This document shows positions 43,385 to 53,699 of a stretch of 64,000 nucleotides of DNA, piece by piece. Source of the stretch: Pelobates cultripes (lineage: Eukaryota; Chordata; Amphibia; Anura; Pelobatidae). The notes beneath the pieces are model-generated. The model searched no databases, was not told the DNA's origin, and saw only the letters and a list, made by a program, of their open reading frames with translations. The position numbers and the translations under genes were made by a program. The stretch's first letter is position 1. The number at the start of each line of letters is the position of its first letter. The stretch lies in NCBI GenBank assembly GCA_933207985.1, contig OW240915.1:125589109-125653108 (forward strand), written 5' to 3'.

Positions 43385-44890
43385 TATAGAAACATAGAAT
43401 GTGATGGCAGATAAGAACCATTCGGCCCATCTAGTCTGCCCAATTTTCTAAATACTTTCATTAGTCCCTAGTCTTATCTTATAGTTAGGATAGCCTTATG
43501 CCTATCCCACGCATGCTTAAACTCCTTTACTGTGTTAACCTCTACCACTTCAGCTGGAAGGCTATTCCATGCATCCACTACCCTCTCAGTAAAGTAATAC
43601 TTCCTGATATTTTTAAACCTTTGTCCCTCTAATTTAAGACTATGTCCTCTTGTTGTGGTAGTTTTTCTTCTTTTAAATATAGCCTCCTCCTTTACTGTGT
43701 TGATTCCCTTTATATATTTAAATGTTTCTGTCATATCCACCCTGTCTCGTCTTTCCTCCAAACTATACATGTTAAGATCCTTTAACCTTTCCTGGTAAGT
43801 TTTATCTCGCAATCCATGAACCAGTTTAGTAGTCCTTCTCTGAACCCTCTCTAAGGTATCAATATCCTTCTGAAGATACGGTCTCCAGTACTGTGTACAA
43901 TACTCCAAGTGAGGTCTCACCAGTGTTCTGTACAATGGCATGAGCACTTCCCTCTTTCTACTGCTAGTACCTCTCCCTATACAACCAAGCATTCTGCTAG
44001 CATTTCCTGCTGCTGTATTACATTGTCTGCCTACCTTTAAGTCATCAGAAATAATCACCCCTAAATCCCTTTCCTCATATGTTGAGGTTAGGACTCTATC
44101 AAATATTCTGTACTCTGCCCTTGGGTTTTTACGTCCAAGATGCATTATCTTGCACTTATCCGCATTAAATGTCAGTTGCCACAATTCTGACCATTTTTCT
44201 AGTTTACCTAAATCATTTGTCATTTGGCTTATTCCTCCTGGAACATCAACCCTGTTACATATTTTAGTATCATCAGCAAAAAGACATACCTTACCATCAA
44301 GACCTTCTGCAATATCACTAATAAAAATATTAAAGAGAATGGGTCCAAGTACAGATCCCTGAGGTACCCCACTGGTGACAAGTCCAAACTTCGAATATAT
44401 TCCATTAACTACAACCCTCTGTTGCCTGTCACTCAGCCACTGCCTTACCCATTCAACAATATTTGAATCCAAACTTAAAGATTGCAGTTTATTAATAAGC
44501 CTTCTATGTGCAACAGTGTCAAAAGCCTTACTGAAATCTAGGTAAGCAATGTCTACTGCACCACCCTGATCTATAATTTTAGTTACCCAATCAAAAAATC
44601 AATAAGATTAGTTTGGCATGATCTCCCTGAAATAAACCCATGTTGTCTCTGATCTTGAAATCCATGTGTTTTTAGATGTTCATCAATCCTATCCTTTTAA
44701 CATGGTTTCCATCACTTTCCCCACTACTGAAGTAAGGCTTACTGGCCTATAGTTGCCCGACTCCTCCCTATTACCTTTCTTGTAAATGGGCACAACATTC
44801 GCTAACTTCCAATCTTCTGGGACTACTCCTGTTAACAATGATTGGTTAAATAAATCTGTTAATGGTTTTGCTAGTACACCACTAAGCTCT
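43385..44890 (-). mobile_element. CR1-type LINE, third copy
   Basis: Same 5' truncation against L2-like DNA as the 3776-5290 copy, but 3' flank is the PLE 2 tail. Differs from the other two copies by scattered substitutions downstream of the position equivalent to 4033. Confidence 0.9.
43474..44472 (-). CDS. CR1 RT C-terminal open fragment, 332 residues
   Basis: RT from SNIVEWVRQWL through GVPQGSVLGP and FADDT to AWDRHKAI. Catalytic AD/DD pair present; the YLDFSKAFD block is upstream in another frame. Incomplete, so not functional. Confidence 0.82.
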   Translation of the reverse strand: MDSNIVEWVRQWLSDRQQRVVVNGIYSKFGLVTSGVPQGSVLGPILFNIFISDIAEGLDGKVCLFADDTKICNRVDVPGGISQMTNDLGKLEKWSELWQLTFNADKCKIMHLGRKNPRAEYRIFDRVLTSTYEERDLGVIISDDLKVGRQCNTAAGNASRMLGCIGRGTSSRKREVLMPLYRTLVRPHLEYCTQYWRPYLQKDIDTLERVQRRTTKLVHGLRDKTYQERLKDLNMYSLEERRDRVDMTETFKYIKGINTVKEEAIFKRRKTTTTRGHSLKLEGQRFKNIRKYYFTERVVDAWNSLPAEVVEVNTVKEFKHAWDRHKAILTIR

Positions 44891-45176
44891 TTTAAAACAG
44901 CGTTCAGCAGTTCTGGAGCATTTTTGGAGGTACCAAGTGAGCTTGTCGTGCCAGGGTTGTTGTTGGGGGGGCCTGCGGCATTTAAATGTACAAGGTGCCA
45001 TGATGTCTAGTTGAGAGGAGAGGGTGGAATTGTAGAAGGAGGTTGCAGAACTAGGACAGGTGAGGTTTGAGATAGGTAAAAGGAGAGTTTGGAGATTAGT
45101 GGAGATATGATCTAGGTCAAGACATTAGAGGTTTCTGTGGGAGTCATGTTCAGACGGTGGTGTCAATTGGGTCTTA
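44891..45176 (-). mobile_element. L2-like LINE fragment (inverted copy)
   Basis: Mirror of 3490-3775. Confidence 0.55.
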
Positions 45177-45256
45177 GGTATGCCAATGTCATGAGACAAT
45201 ACATGGCACAATGACTTATGAGGCTGGCATAGATTTTTTTTCTAGGGCTGCTTTGT

Positions 45257-46820
45257 ATCCCCAGTCTGGCCCTATGGAGAAACAAAACTGTTGCTCTCCC
45301 AGAGTAATGCAGAGTATGCTGTTGTGTTGCCTTATTTTATGTGCTAGTGGTTCCAGTGATAGGAACCGCTAGCATTAGAACAGAGGACATGCTTGTCTCG
45401 TGCCATTTGTGATAATAAACGGTCTAGAGATGAACCCAGAGTTGGAAACTTTTGCTTTTGGGTTAATATAGAGGGCCATGATTCCTGAGATGAAAGTTTG
45501 GGGGATGCCACATTTGAGGAGTACTTGTGTTATATACTGCCAGTTGAGTCTGTCAAATGCCTTCTTTACATTGAGGGTAAGGATGAGGCCCTGTGTATGT
45601 GTTGTGTGCATGTGCAAAAGTATGTTGAGATTTTTCTGGTGTTATCTGAGCCTAGTCTCCCTTTAATAAACTCTGATTGATTGTTGTGATTCAGTTTTGG
45701 TAAGATAGTGGAAAGTCAGTTGACCATCTTAGCATACATTTTTACATTGCTGTTCAAGAAGGAGATCGGCTGGGAATTTTGGCATTGGGTTGGAGGTTTG
45801 CCCGGTTTGGGTAATGTAGAAATTTGTGGTAGTTTTCCCTTGGAAAAGCAGGTTTTGAAAAGGTGTGTGAGGGAAGGTGCCACGATGTTTGCAAATTTCT
45901 GATAATTGAGGTTGGTGAAGCCATCAGGGCCTGCTGCTTTGTGTGTGGGCAAATCCCGTATGGCTTTCTCTATCTCTGTGTGGGTAAATGGTGCGGTGAG
46001 GACTTCCATATCTGCGGAGGGTATAGAGGGAAGGTCCACCATGTTTAGGAATTTGTGAAGAGGGGGTGGCAGAACTGGTTAAGATTATAAAGAGTGTTAT
46101 AGTAGGATGCAAATTTGTTTACAATGTCTTGTGGGTTAAGTAGTTTGCCCTGTCTTTAGTCTGTATGTACGCTATTTTGGACTTATGGGATTTGGCTTTT
46201 AGTTCTGTTACTAGTAGGACCAAGGCTTTGTTGCCTTGGGAAAAAAATGTTTGTGTATATTTGTAAAATGTGGGTGGTCTTTTCAAGTTCTAGAGTTTTG
46301 AGTTTATTTTGCAGTTGGGAGAGTGCTGTCTGTGTTTCTTTGGGCGGACTGCACTTCTTTTTTTTGTGTTAAGTCCATAATATCTTTAATGTTTGTATCT
46401 GTTTTTTTGTTTCTGGTAGCTGACATGTTTGACACAAGTTCTTCTTATGATTGCCTTGTAAACTTGCCATACTGTTTCAATGGACGTGTCAGAAAGGGGC
46501 CTTGTTATCAAAGTAGGAAGCCAGATCTTGTCTTATAGTAGATAGTATATTGAGGTCTTTGAGTAAGGAGTCATACAGTCTCCAGGTACCCATACCTGAG
46601 GATGGATACTTTTCCTGAATGATCAATGTGATGGTGGTGTGGTCAGACCATGTAATGAGACCTGTTCTGTATAATATATACTATAATACTTCTGTGGGGT
46701 GTACAACTCCCATGGGTCAACAAAGTCAAGGTGTAGAATGGTGGTGGATAGTCTGCTTGCTATGTGAGTATGTTTTTTAGCAGTTGGTGCATAAACCTTG
46801 TAGTTGGAAGAAGAATCTAT
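45257..46820 (-). pseudogene. L1-type ORF2 remnant (inverted copy)
   Basis: Mirror of 1847-3410, near-identical; e.g. CTGACTTTCC here against CTGTCTTTCC at 2947. Stops at the 100-N gap. Confidence 0.8.
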
Positions 46821-46920
46821 NNNNNNNNNNNNNNNNNNNNNNNNNNNNNNNNNNNNNNNNNNNNNNNNNNNNNNNNNNNNNNNNNNNNNNNNNNNNNNNN
46901 NNNNNNNNNNNNNNNNNNNN
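46821..46920. other. Assembly gap, 100 N
   Basis: Placed exactly where the second inverted duplication ends. Confidence 0.99.
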
Positions 46921-47076
46921 TGTGGGTGCACTTAATGTGACAGCTGTGAATTACGGTTGAACAGACATATAGCGCAAATTCCAGTTTTTGTTTACATTTT
47001 GTTTTGATCAGAACGTGCACTATTGACTCCCTCCTGAAGTGGTTAAGGATTCTAACTGTATCCATTGCATCCACAG

Positions 47077-47239
47077 ATATAGTGAGAAAAACAGAAATCC
47101 AAAGCAGACATACGTGATGGATAGCACTGAGCAAGTCTCCTCTAGAAAATCACCAATAAAGGAGCGAGTCCGATCATTTTTTAAGAAGTGCAATCCTTGG
47201 GCAAAGAAAACCCCCAAGAATGTGGTGGAGGATTTGACT
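47077..47239 (+). other. Exon-like segment encoding a 41-residue basic peptide
   Basis: Acceptor-like TCCATTGCATCCACAG ends at 47076 and donor GTGAGT starts at 47240. An ATG at 47117 opens a 41-codon frame with SSRKSPIKERVRSFFKKC and NPWAKKTPKNVVEDL. A second acceptor-like site (CCACTTCTCCTCAG, to 47343) follows; there the continuing frame stops after two codons. A diverged copy of this exon is at 50110-50285. It could be a decayed host exon or part of an unrecognised repeat; I do not know the family. Confidence 0.3.
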
Positions 47240-47419
47240 GTGAGTAGTATGAGATAACTATTACAATTTATTTGAATTCAGCCAATACATCATGTTGCAG
47301 TGTTTCAGACATTGAATTTAATATTTTTTCCACTTCTCCTCAGACGATTTAAAGCCTGAAAGTTAAGATCCCTTTCACAAGACATGGAGTAGTCTTCATG
47401 TAAGGGCAGGTGAGAATTC
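47240..47419 (+). repeat. Direct repeat flanking the Tc1 element, copy 1
   Basis: Matches 48708-48912 from GTGAGT through CATCATGTTGCAG and CTCCTCAGACG to GAATTCT. Confidence 0.8.
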
Positions 47420-47513
47420 TATTTCATCGTTAGTTCATTTAACATAACAGAAAGATTGTCAATGGACAGCACAGGGCAGACTTACAATGATTTTATATTT
47501 AAATATACTCATA

Positions 47514-48649
47514 CAGTGAGGGAAAAACTTATTTGATCCCCTGCTGATTTTGAATGTTTGTCCACTGACAAAGAAATGATCAGTCTATAATTTTAATGTA
47601 TTTTAACAGCGAGAGACAGAATAACAAAAAACAAACAAAAAAAACCCAGAAAAACATGTCAAAAAAGTTATAAATTGATTTGCATTTGACGGTACATGGC
47701 CCCATCCATCGTCCCTTTGATGCGGTGCAGTTGTCCTGTCCCCTTGGCAGAAAACCCCCCCCAAAGCATAATGTTTCCACCTCCATGTTTGGGGATGGTG
47801 TTCTTGAGGTCATAGGCAGCATTCCTCCTCCTTTAAACACGGCGAGTTGAGTTGATGCCAAAGAGCTCAATTTTGGTCTCATCTGACCATAACACTTTCA
47901 CCCAATTCGCCTCTGAATCATTCAGATATTCATTGGCAAACTTCTGACCTGCCTGTGAATGTGCTCTCTTGAGCAAGGGGACCTTACGTGCGCTACAGGA
48001 TTTCAGTCATTCACGGCTAATTGTTACTAATTGTTTTCTTGGTGACTATGGTTCCAGCTGCCTTGAGATCATTAACAAGATCCTTCTGTGTAGTTCTGGC
48101 TGATTCCTCACTGTTCTCATGATCATTGAAACTCCACGGGGTAAGATCTTTCATGGAGCATCAGGCAGAGGGAGAATGACAGTTATTTTGTGTTTCTTAC
48201 ATGTGCTAATTATCACACCAACTGTTGTCACCTTCTCACCAATCTGCATGGCGATGGTCTTGTAGCCCATTCCAGCCTTGTGTAGGTCTACGATCTTCCT
48301 TGCACAGCTCTTTGGTCTTGGCCATGGTGGAGAGTTTGGAATCTGATTGTTTCTGTGGACACTTGTCTTTTATACAGGTGACAAACTGAGATTAGGAGCA
48401 CTCCCTTTAAGAGAGAGCTCCTAATCTCAGCTCGTTACTTGTATAAAAGACACCTGGGAGCCAGAAATCTTGCTTATTGACAAGAGATCAAATAACTTTT
48501 TGACATGCAATTTTCTGGATTTTTTTCTTTGTTATTCTGTGTCTCACTGTTAAAATACACCGACCATTAAAATTTTAGACTGGCCATTTTTTTGTCAGTG
48601 GGCAAACGTTCAAAATCAGCAGGGGATCACATACGTTTTTCCCTCACTG
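47514..48649 (-). mobile_element. Tc1-like transposon, decayed
   Basis: Starts CAGTGAGGGAAAAAC and ends GTTTTTCCCTCACTG, flanked by TA (47512-47513 and 48650-48651). Inner ends (TTATTTGATCCCCTGCTGAT) match a very common vertebrate Tc1 family. The minus strand near 47690-47880 keeps transposase pieces such as [13 protein letters not shown], with a shifted ending. No intact transposase. 1136 bp. Confidence 0.9.
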
Positions 48650-48707
48650 TATATAAGAGATCACACATCAGACATCCAAAAACACATGCTTCCAAAACTT
48701 TCTTCTA

Positions 48708-48912
48708 GTGAGTGCTATGAGCTAAGTTTTACAATCAATAGGAATTTAGTCAATACATCATGTTGCAGATTTTCTGACATTGAGTTTAACAGTTTTTCCA
48801 TTTCTCCTCAGACGCTTTAAAGCCGGTAAGATCCGCTGTGTGATCCCTTTCACAAGGCAGGCAGAGCGTAGTCGGGCGCTTCTCATGTAAAGTCTGGTAC
48901 GAATTCTAGAAT
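48708..48912 (+). repeat. Direct repeat flanking the Tc1 element, copy 2
   Basis: About 80 per cent like 47240-47419, including the acceptor-like CTCCTCAG at 48804-48811. Confidence 0.8.
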
Positions 48913-50080
48913 TCAGAATTAATTTGTGTGACCAAATTGTTCCATCAAGATCCCCTTGACACCTATCTGTTTGTATTTGTTGCTATAACGTTACAAATCT
49001 AGCAACATTTAGATGAATATCACTATTAATACAAAATACCCACAGACATTGTATCAATTTCTCAGCTGTTACGGCTGGATCCTCTTTGCAAGCCTGGTAT
49101 TCCCTTCCCTGAAATTTAACTGTACAGTACTGAGCTCTTTTCTAACAATTGATTTATATATCTAGCCCTTTCTGACATATCGGATTTGATCAATATCGCA
49201 ATATCCAATTCCGACATCAAAGAGACGTATCCATGAGCGAGATATTGAGTTTGGGAATTATTGTTCAACTCATCTCTCTCTCTTCCCTATTGGATTTTTT
49301 GGGTTTCACTAACACCAAATTAAGGCAGATAAGACATAACCTTTCTCGCTCAGCATTTATACTTAAACTGTACAGCGAGATACCAAGTCAGAGTTACACT
49401 TACTGGCTAAACATCTATACCTAGGTTAAAAACAACGAAATACTGATTTCCTCATAGCTGCTTCAGTTAACTCTTACAGTTCTAGTAATACCAACCCAGA
49501 CAGACTTGCGACAAACATATCAGCAGGACAAGAGTTTAGTAACTATCGTTGTATTTACTCTTACAAGCTTTACCAGATTTCACTATTACCATATCAATTA
49601 TCTAGGCAGACCAATAGATTAATAAAAATATATTCTACTAAAAATAGCAGCAATAGGAATCCAGGAGCTTTTAGATGTTTTTAGACCAATAGATTAACCT
49701 AGTTGCTTAGCAAGCATACTGACTCCGTTTCTAAACAAAGTTTTTACCGCAATTTTAGGTGGTGGTTCTGCTCACTATTTTTCACGGGTGCACTATAAAT
49801 CTTTTATTTATTGATTTTATTTATTGATTTAATAAAAGTTACGTTTTATATTTATTAGGATTATAACCTTAATTGGTTTATATTTCCACACATTTTGGAT
49901 TATTGGGCATTGGTTCCCTCTCCCTTTCTACTCTCCTGCGTTGCAATTCTTTTTTGTAGAAACAAACTAACTTTGCTTAAAACAAGTGAAGCAAGCCCCA
50001 GTAGTGCTCTATACACAGAAAAGAGAGTAAAATAGAGAAATATATTGTTAAGAGATTAAACTTCAAAGTGGCAATGAGGC
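48913..50080. other. Unassigned DNA
   Basis: AT-rich, no convincing gene or element; an AT run with AATAAAA near 49840. Confidence 0.3.
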
Positions 50081-50109
50081 ATTCTTACAGCAGTAACACA
50101 AACACCTTT

Positions 50110-50285
50110 AATAAGTTAAGGATTCTAACTTTATCAATTGTACCTACAGCATTCATGAGACCAAAGTAAAGAGAAAAGGAAGAAATGTGAGGCTGGCAGT
50201 GTACCTCCAGAAAAACACCAATCTGATCATCTTTTAAGAAGAGCAATCCATGGACGTAGAAAACCCCTAAAATCTTAGAGAAGCA
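50110..50285 (+). repeat. Diverged copy of the 47040-47235 exon-like segment
   Basis: TTAAGGATTCTAACTTTATC, the acceptor-like TACCTACAG (to 50149) and ATCATCTTTTAAGAAGAGCAATCC parallel 47043-47200; the ATG and donor are lost. Confidence 0.6.
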
Positions 50286-50599
50286 TTTCACAAAAATAAG
50301 ACATGGACCTTCACAGACCATTCACTTGGATGCAAAACAAATCTTACAGTTACTTCTTTGGAAATTATATAATTTAATAAATCATTGAAAATCACCTTTA
50401 ACTTATGTGACCCTTTTATTTCATATGATGCTTTTTCCAAAATGTGATTCCAATTTCTTCGAAAGTATATTCAAAACTTTACAGGGTTATTCACTAAAGG
50501 GATAATGGTTTGGAATAAAAAGTGGATTTAGAATTTAAGGCTAAAATCACAGAACTGGACGCATATCGAACACATTTTTCCAGTTTGAATAATTGACTT

Positions 50600-50665
50600 T
50601 AAATTTGGTAACTGATAAAGGCCTCTGTGTAGGTCGAAACGTTCCAGTTTTTGTTCCAATAAACC
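50600..50665 (+). ncRNA. Hammerhead-like motif, weak
   Basis: CTGATAAAGGCC-TCTGTGTA-GGTCGAAACG at 50612-50641 has CTGATAA, a 4-bp stem II and GAAA. G8 is A and no convincing stem I is seen. Resembles the motif at 17331-17360, so the flanking DNA may be a PLE terminal remnant. Confidence 0.3.
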
Positions 50666-51067
50666 AGCCTTCCAGGAGCAATCCTGAGTGCCTGGACCTA
50701 ATTTATTTTATCTACCAAGCTGGGTTTTGCCAACCCTCATCCTGGTAAGCACCTGGATTCCTAAGTGTGAGTGCGGTATCATCCATTTGTGAATTATTAA
50801 ATTTGGTAATTGACATCTCAACCAGTGCGCATATATCATTGGAGGATTAGAGGAGAAGAAAGAGAATCATTGTTTTGGTATACTCATTTAAAGTTCAGCT
50901 GACCTCTTCAGACACCAAGTCAGACCACCAGAGCCATTGCTCCGTACCATGTATCATTGCAATTGGTAGTAATGCACAGAGAGTGACATTTTTCATGGCA
51001 GCCACCTGTACTGACCTTCTATTAACCTGATCATGTATTCACAATACACTACTGTGTTCACATCGCA

Positions 51068-51130
51068 CTTTAAAGGAACACTATAGGGACTGGAGCACAA
51101 ACATATATTCCTGACCTTATAGTGTTAAAT
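51068..51130 (+). mobile_element. T2/Kolobok-type MITE end
   Basis: TTAAAGGAACACTATAGGGA and following CTTATAGTGTTAA; only one end is recognised. Confidence 0.5.
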
Positions 51131-51785
51131 CCACCACCTTATTAGATCCACTAATATTGCTATTTATAAAATTTTTTTAAAGATTACAGTGGGTAAGCTT
51201 GGAGACCTAAGTATCCCCTGATAAATTAGAAAACACAGTATGGGTGCCACCCAAAAGTAAATTAAAATTAGATCGTTCTCAAAAAATGTTATCTAAAAAT
51301 TGAGGGATAGAAAAAAAAAAGCATGCCTGTGAGCCTATTGAATATTTTATTTGCTATACCTTTGAAAGCAATCCCTTATTTTATTATAGCTTTCAATTAT
51401 AGGTCGTGGACAGCTGCATCTATACATTATTTAACACAGTTGATTGATAAGAAAATGGTAATGATCTTTTCAGATTTACAAATAGAAGCAACCGTAAAAC
51501 AATCTTGCTAATTTATAACCTTATAGACTTCCCAAAAGTGAAACAGCATTTTAAATTCTGTAAAGATTGGGAAAAATATATACAAATATATAACTTACAT
51601 GGGATAAGTAGAAAATTATATTCTCAATTCATAAATGTTTAACCCTGGGGTGGATCCAGAACCCAATCTTGGGAGCAATAAAACTCTCATATCATCATTA
51701 ACCCCTGCTAGTTAAGTTCTTCCCATTTTTCTTATTTACCCAGGTTGAGTAACTTTATGTGGGTACGTCTGGCATTTCAGTGGAG
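51131..51785. other. Unassigned AT-rich DNA
   Basis: Nothing recognised on either strand. Confidence 0.3.
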
Positions 51786-52150
51786 GCACTTGTGACAGAC
51801 ACACAAACTCACTGACAGACACTCTTACTGACACACACACACACACATTCTCTGAAAGACACACACACTCACTGACAGATGCACTCACTGATTTGTCTCA
51901 CACTGACAGACACACACATATTTACTGCCAGACACACACATTCTCTCACACACTCACAAATTATTACTTTTTAAATTATTTTTATTTAAATCTATTCAGC
52001 CTCCATACCTTTTGGAGAGCTGGAGTAGATCCCTTCCTTGGAGTCCTGTGGAGATCCTTTCGATGGGGTCCAGGATGGGGCTTGTGTTTAGTGATGACAG
52101 GGCTGCATTGATGTCATAACCTGGCTCACAGCATCACAGCAGGGTGCACA
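51786..52150 (+). mobile_element. Decayed relative of the palindromic hAT MITE
   Basis: CA-rich minisatellite, AT run, then AGCCTCCATACCTTTTGGAG and TCCTTGGAGTC, in the same order as 25786-26420 of the complete element. Confidence 0.5.
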
Positions 52151-52904
52151 AAGGAGCAGTGCCTCCATTCTCACCCAGCCGGTCGCTTTCTGTGGGGTAC
52201 TACGATGGCCAGGTGTCCTCCTCTTGGTGTTCCCCCTGCCTTTGGTAAGAAGCTAGGGTACATGGTACCAGCAAGATTGCATAAAATCAATGAGAACATT
52301 TTGTCGATATGGTCTTGATTTGAAAAACATATAGGCTCAATGAAACAAAACAAACAAGAATATAATCAGTGACAAAATTTGTGCTTCCATTCCATCCAAA
52401 GGTCTATCTCTCTCATGTTATTTAAAAGCAACATTACATTTAAACGTATTATATATAATATTTGTGTGTGAGCATTACAAACTACAGCTAGAAACGCTTA
52501 TCGATAAATACTAGAAGAGGTGATTAAGAAGACATCAATAATTCCTGTGAAATTAATTTTGCTGCAAACAGGATACCTAGTAGGGCCTTATGGGCAAGAT
52601 TGATTACGTTCTTAATAAAAAAAGTCAATAAAAATTAAACAATAGCAAATTTGCATGGATCACAGAATCTTTAAAGCAGCAGTTCTGTGTTTTGTTCTTT
52701 CACTTTTCTTATCCTTGTGCCCTTTGTATCTTAATAATTTTGCAGCCTCCCTGGCTACTTGCAATTATTTGTCAGTATCATGTTTATTTTCCTTGCGCTG
52801 GATCTCAATACCTGTGTGCTGCCAGTTTGTTTACTTTGTCCATAAATCCTTCTGAAGGATTTGCTTGACTGATGGATTCTGAGTAAATTATCTTAGCATC
52901 TGAA

Positions 52905-53230
52905 ATGGAACTTTGCTTAATGGAAAATTATAGTGCCAAGAAAATAAAGTTATTTAACTGGCACTATAGCTCCCAATAGTGCCCCCCTTTGCCCCTGGGT
53001 ACCTCAGTCCAGCACCGATGGCCCTTGATGCTGGCTTGGGGTCTGCCTTTGCTCCTCCCGTCGACGTGAGCCATCGGGGGAAACCTAATGCGCATGTGTA
53101 GCAATATCCATGCTCACATTAGAACAGCCCCATAGGAGAGCATTATACAATGCTTTCCTATGGGGTTTTGGGTGACGCTGGATGTCCTCATGCATAGCGT
53201 GAGGACATCCAGCCTCAGTTAGGTGAGCAA
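52905..53230 (+). mobile_element. T2/Kolobok-type MITE remnant
   Basis: TTATAGTGCCAAGAAAATAA with its inverted partner TTAACTGGCACTATAG, then CAATGCTTTCCTATGGGG and the hairpin GCTGGATGTCCTCA/TGAGGACATCCAGC, as in 56603-57094. Confidence 0.6.
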
Positions 53231-53439
53231 GAGTTGCCTAATGACTCAGAAGTTCCTCTAGTGGCTTTATTAAAAAAGTTGGGGAGTATTAAACAAGTTG
53301 GTTGGGAGGAAAAAGAAGAGAGTAGGAAGAGGGAGATATATAATGGTGTTGGAAATATTTTTTGGAACATACTAAGCTACTTTAAACTAACTAAGACTAT
53401 CTGCAAATTGTTGGTAAACTTATATATTCACCGATAGCC

Positions 53440-53690
53440 ACAGTTCACCTATCTTCTAATGGTTACTTCTAGCAGATAATACATCATGTTGAAAAAGCTT
53501 CATTTCAAGCAAGTTCCACGAAAATGATGATACATTCATATGCTCTAATGGCCTCCACAGTCACTAGATCTCAATCCAATATACCTGTGTACAAGTAACA
53601 TACTTGTAACGTATTGAGGAAAATCTGAGCTTTGACCAGAGATCTATTGGCCAACATGGTCACTTACTGAGTGCACCGTTTGTTCTTTAA
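53440..53690 (+). pseudogene. Tc1-type transposase fragment
   Basis: CAATGGCCTCCACAGTCACT-type DNA near 53545 encodes PPQSLDLNPI, the Asp-Pro-Asn region of the Tc1 catalytic domain. It lies after AGCAGATAATACATCATGTT, which fits the preceding ADNAPCH-type block. Short and decayed. Confidence 0.6.
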
Positions 53691-53699
53691 AGTATTAGT

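Larger units (their letters stand above)
36790..43385 (+). mobile_element. Penelope-like element 2, split by an LTR element
   Basis: Coding pieces on the plus strand: 36850-37109 (GLEFAPNEPLNQFDFYIDL, KKVFCKKPDRAPAK), then after the LTR element 41232 onward (EIKKLDKHDNF, KERKALKELK, VIKPADKGG), RT, Cys-rich linker and GIY-YIG to 43044, and AT-rich 3' DNA to the CR1 at 43385. Joining 37104 to 41232 restores continuous PLE order, so the LTR element landed in an existing PLE. Confidence 0.85.
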
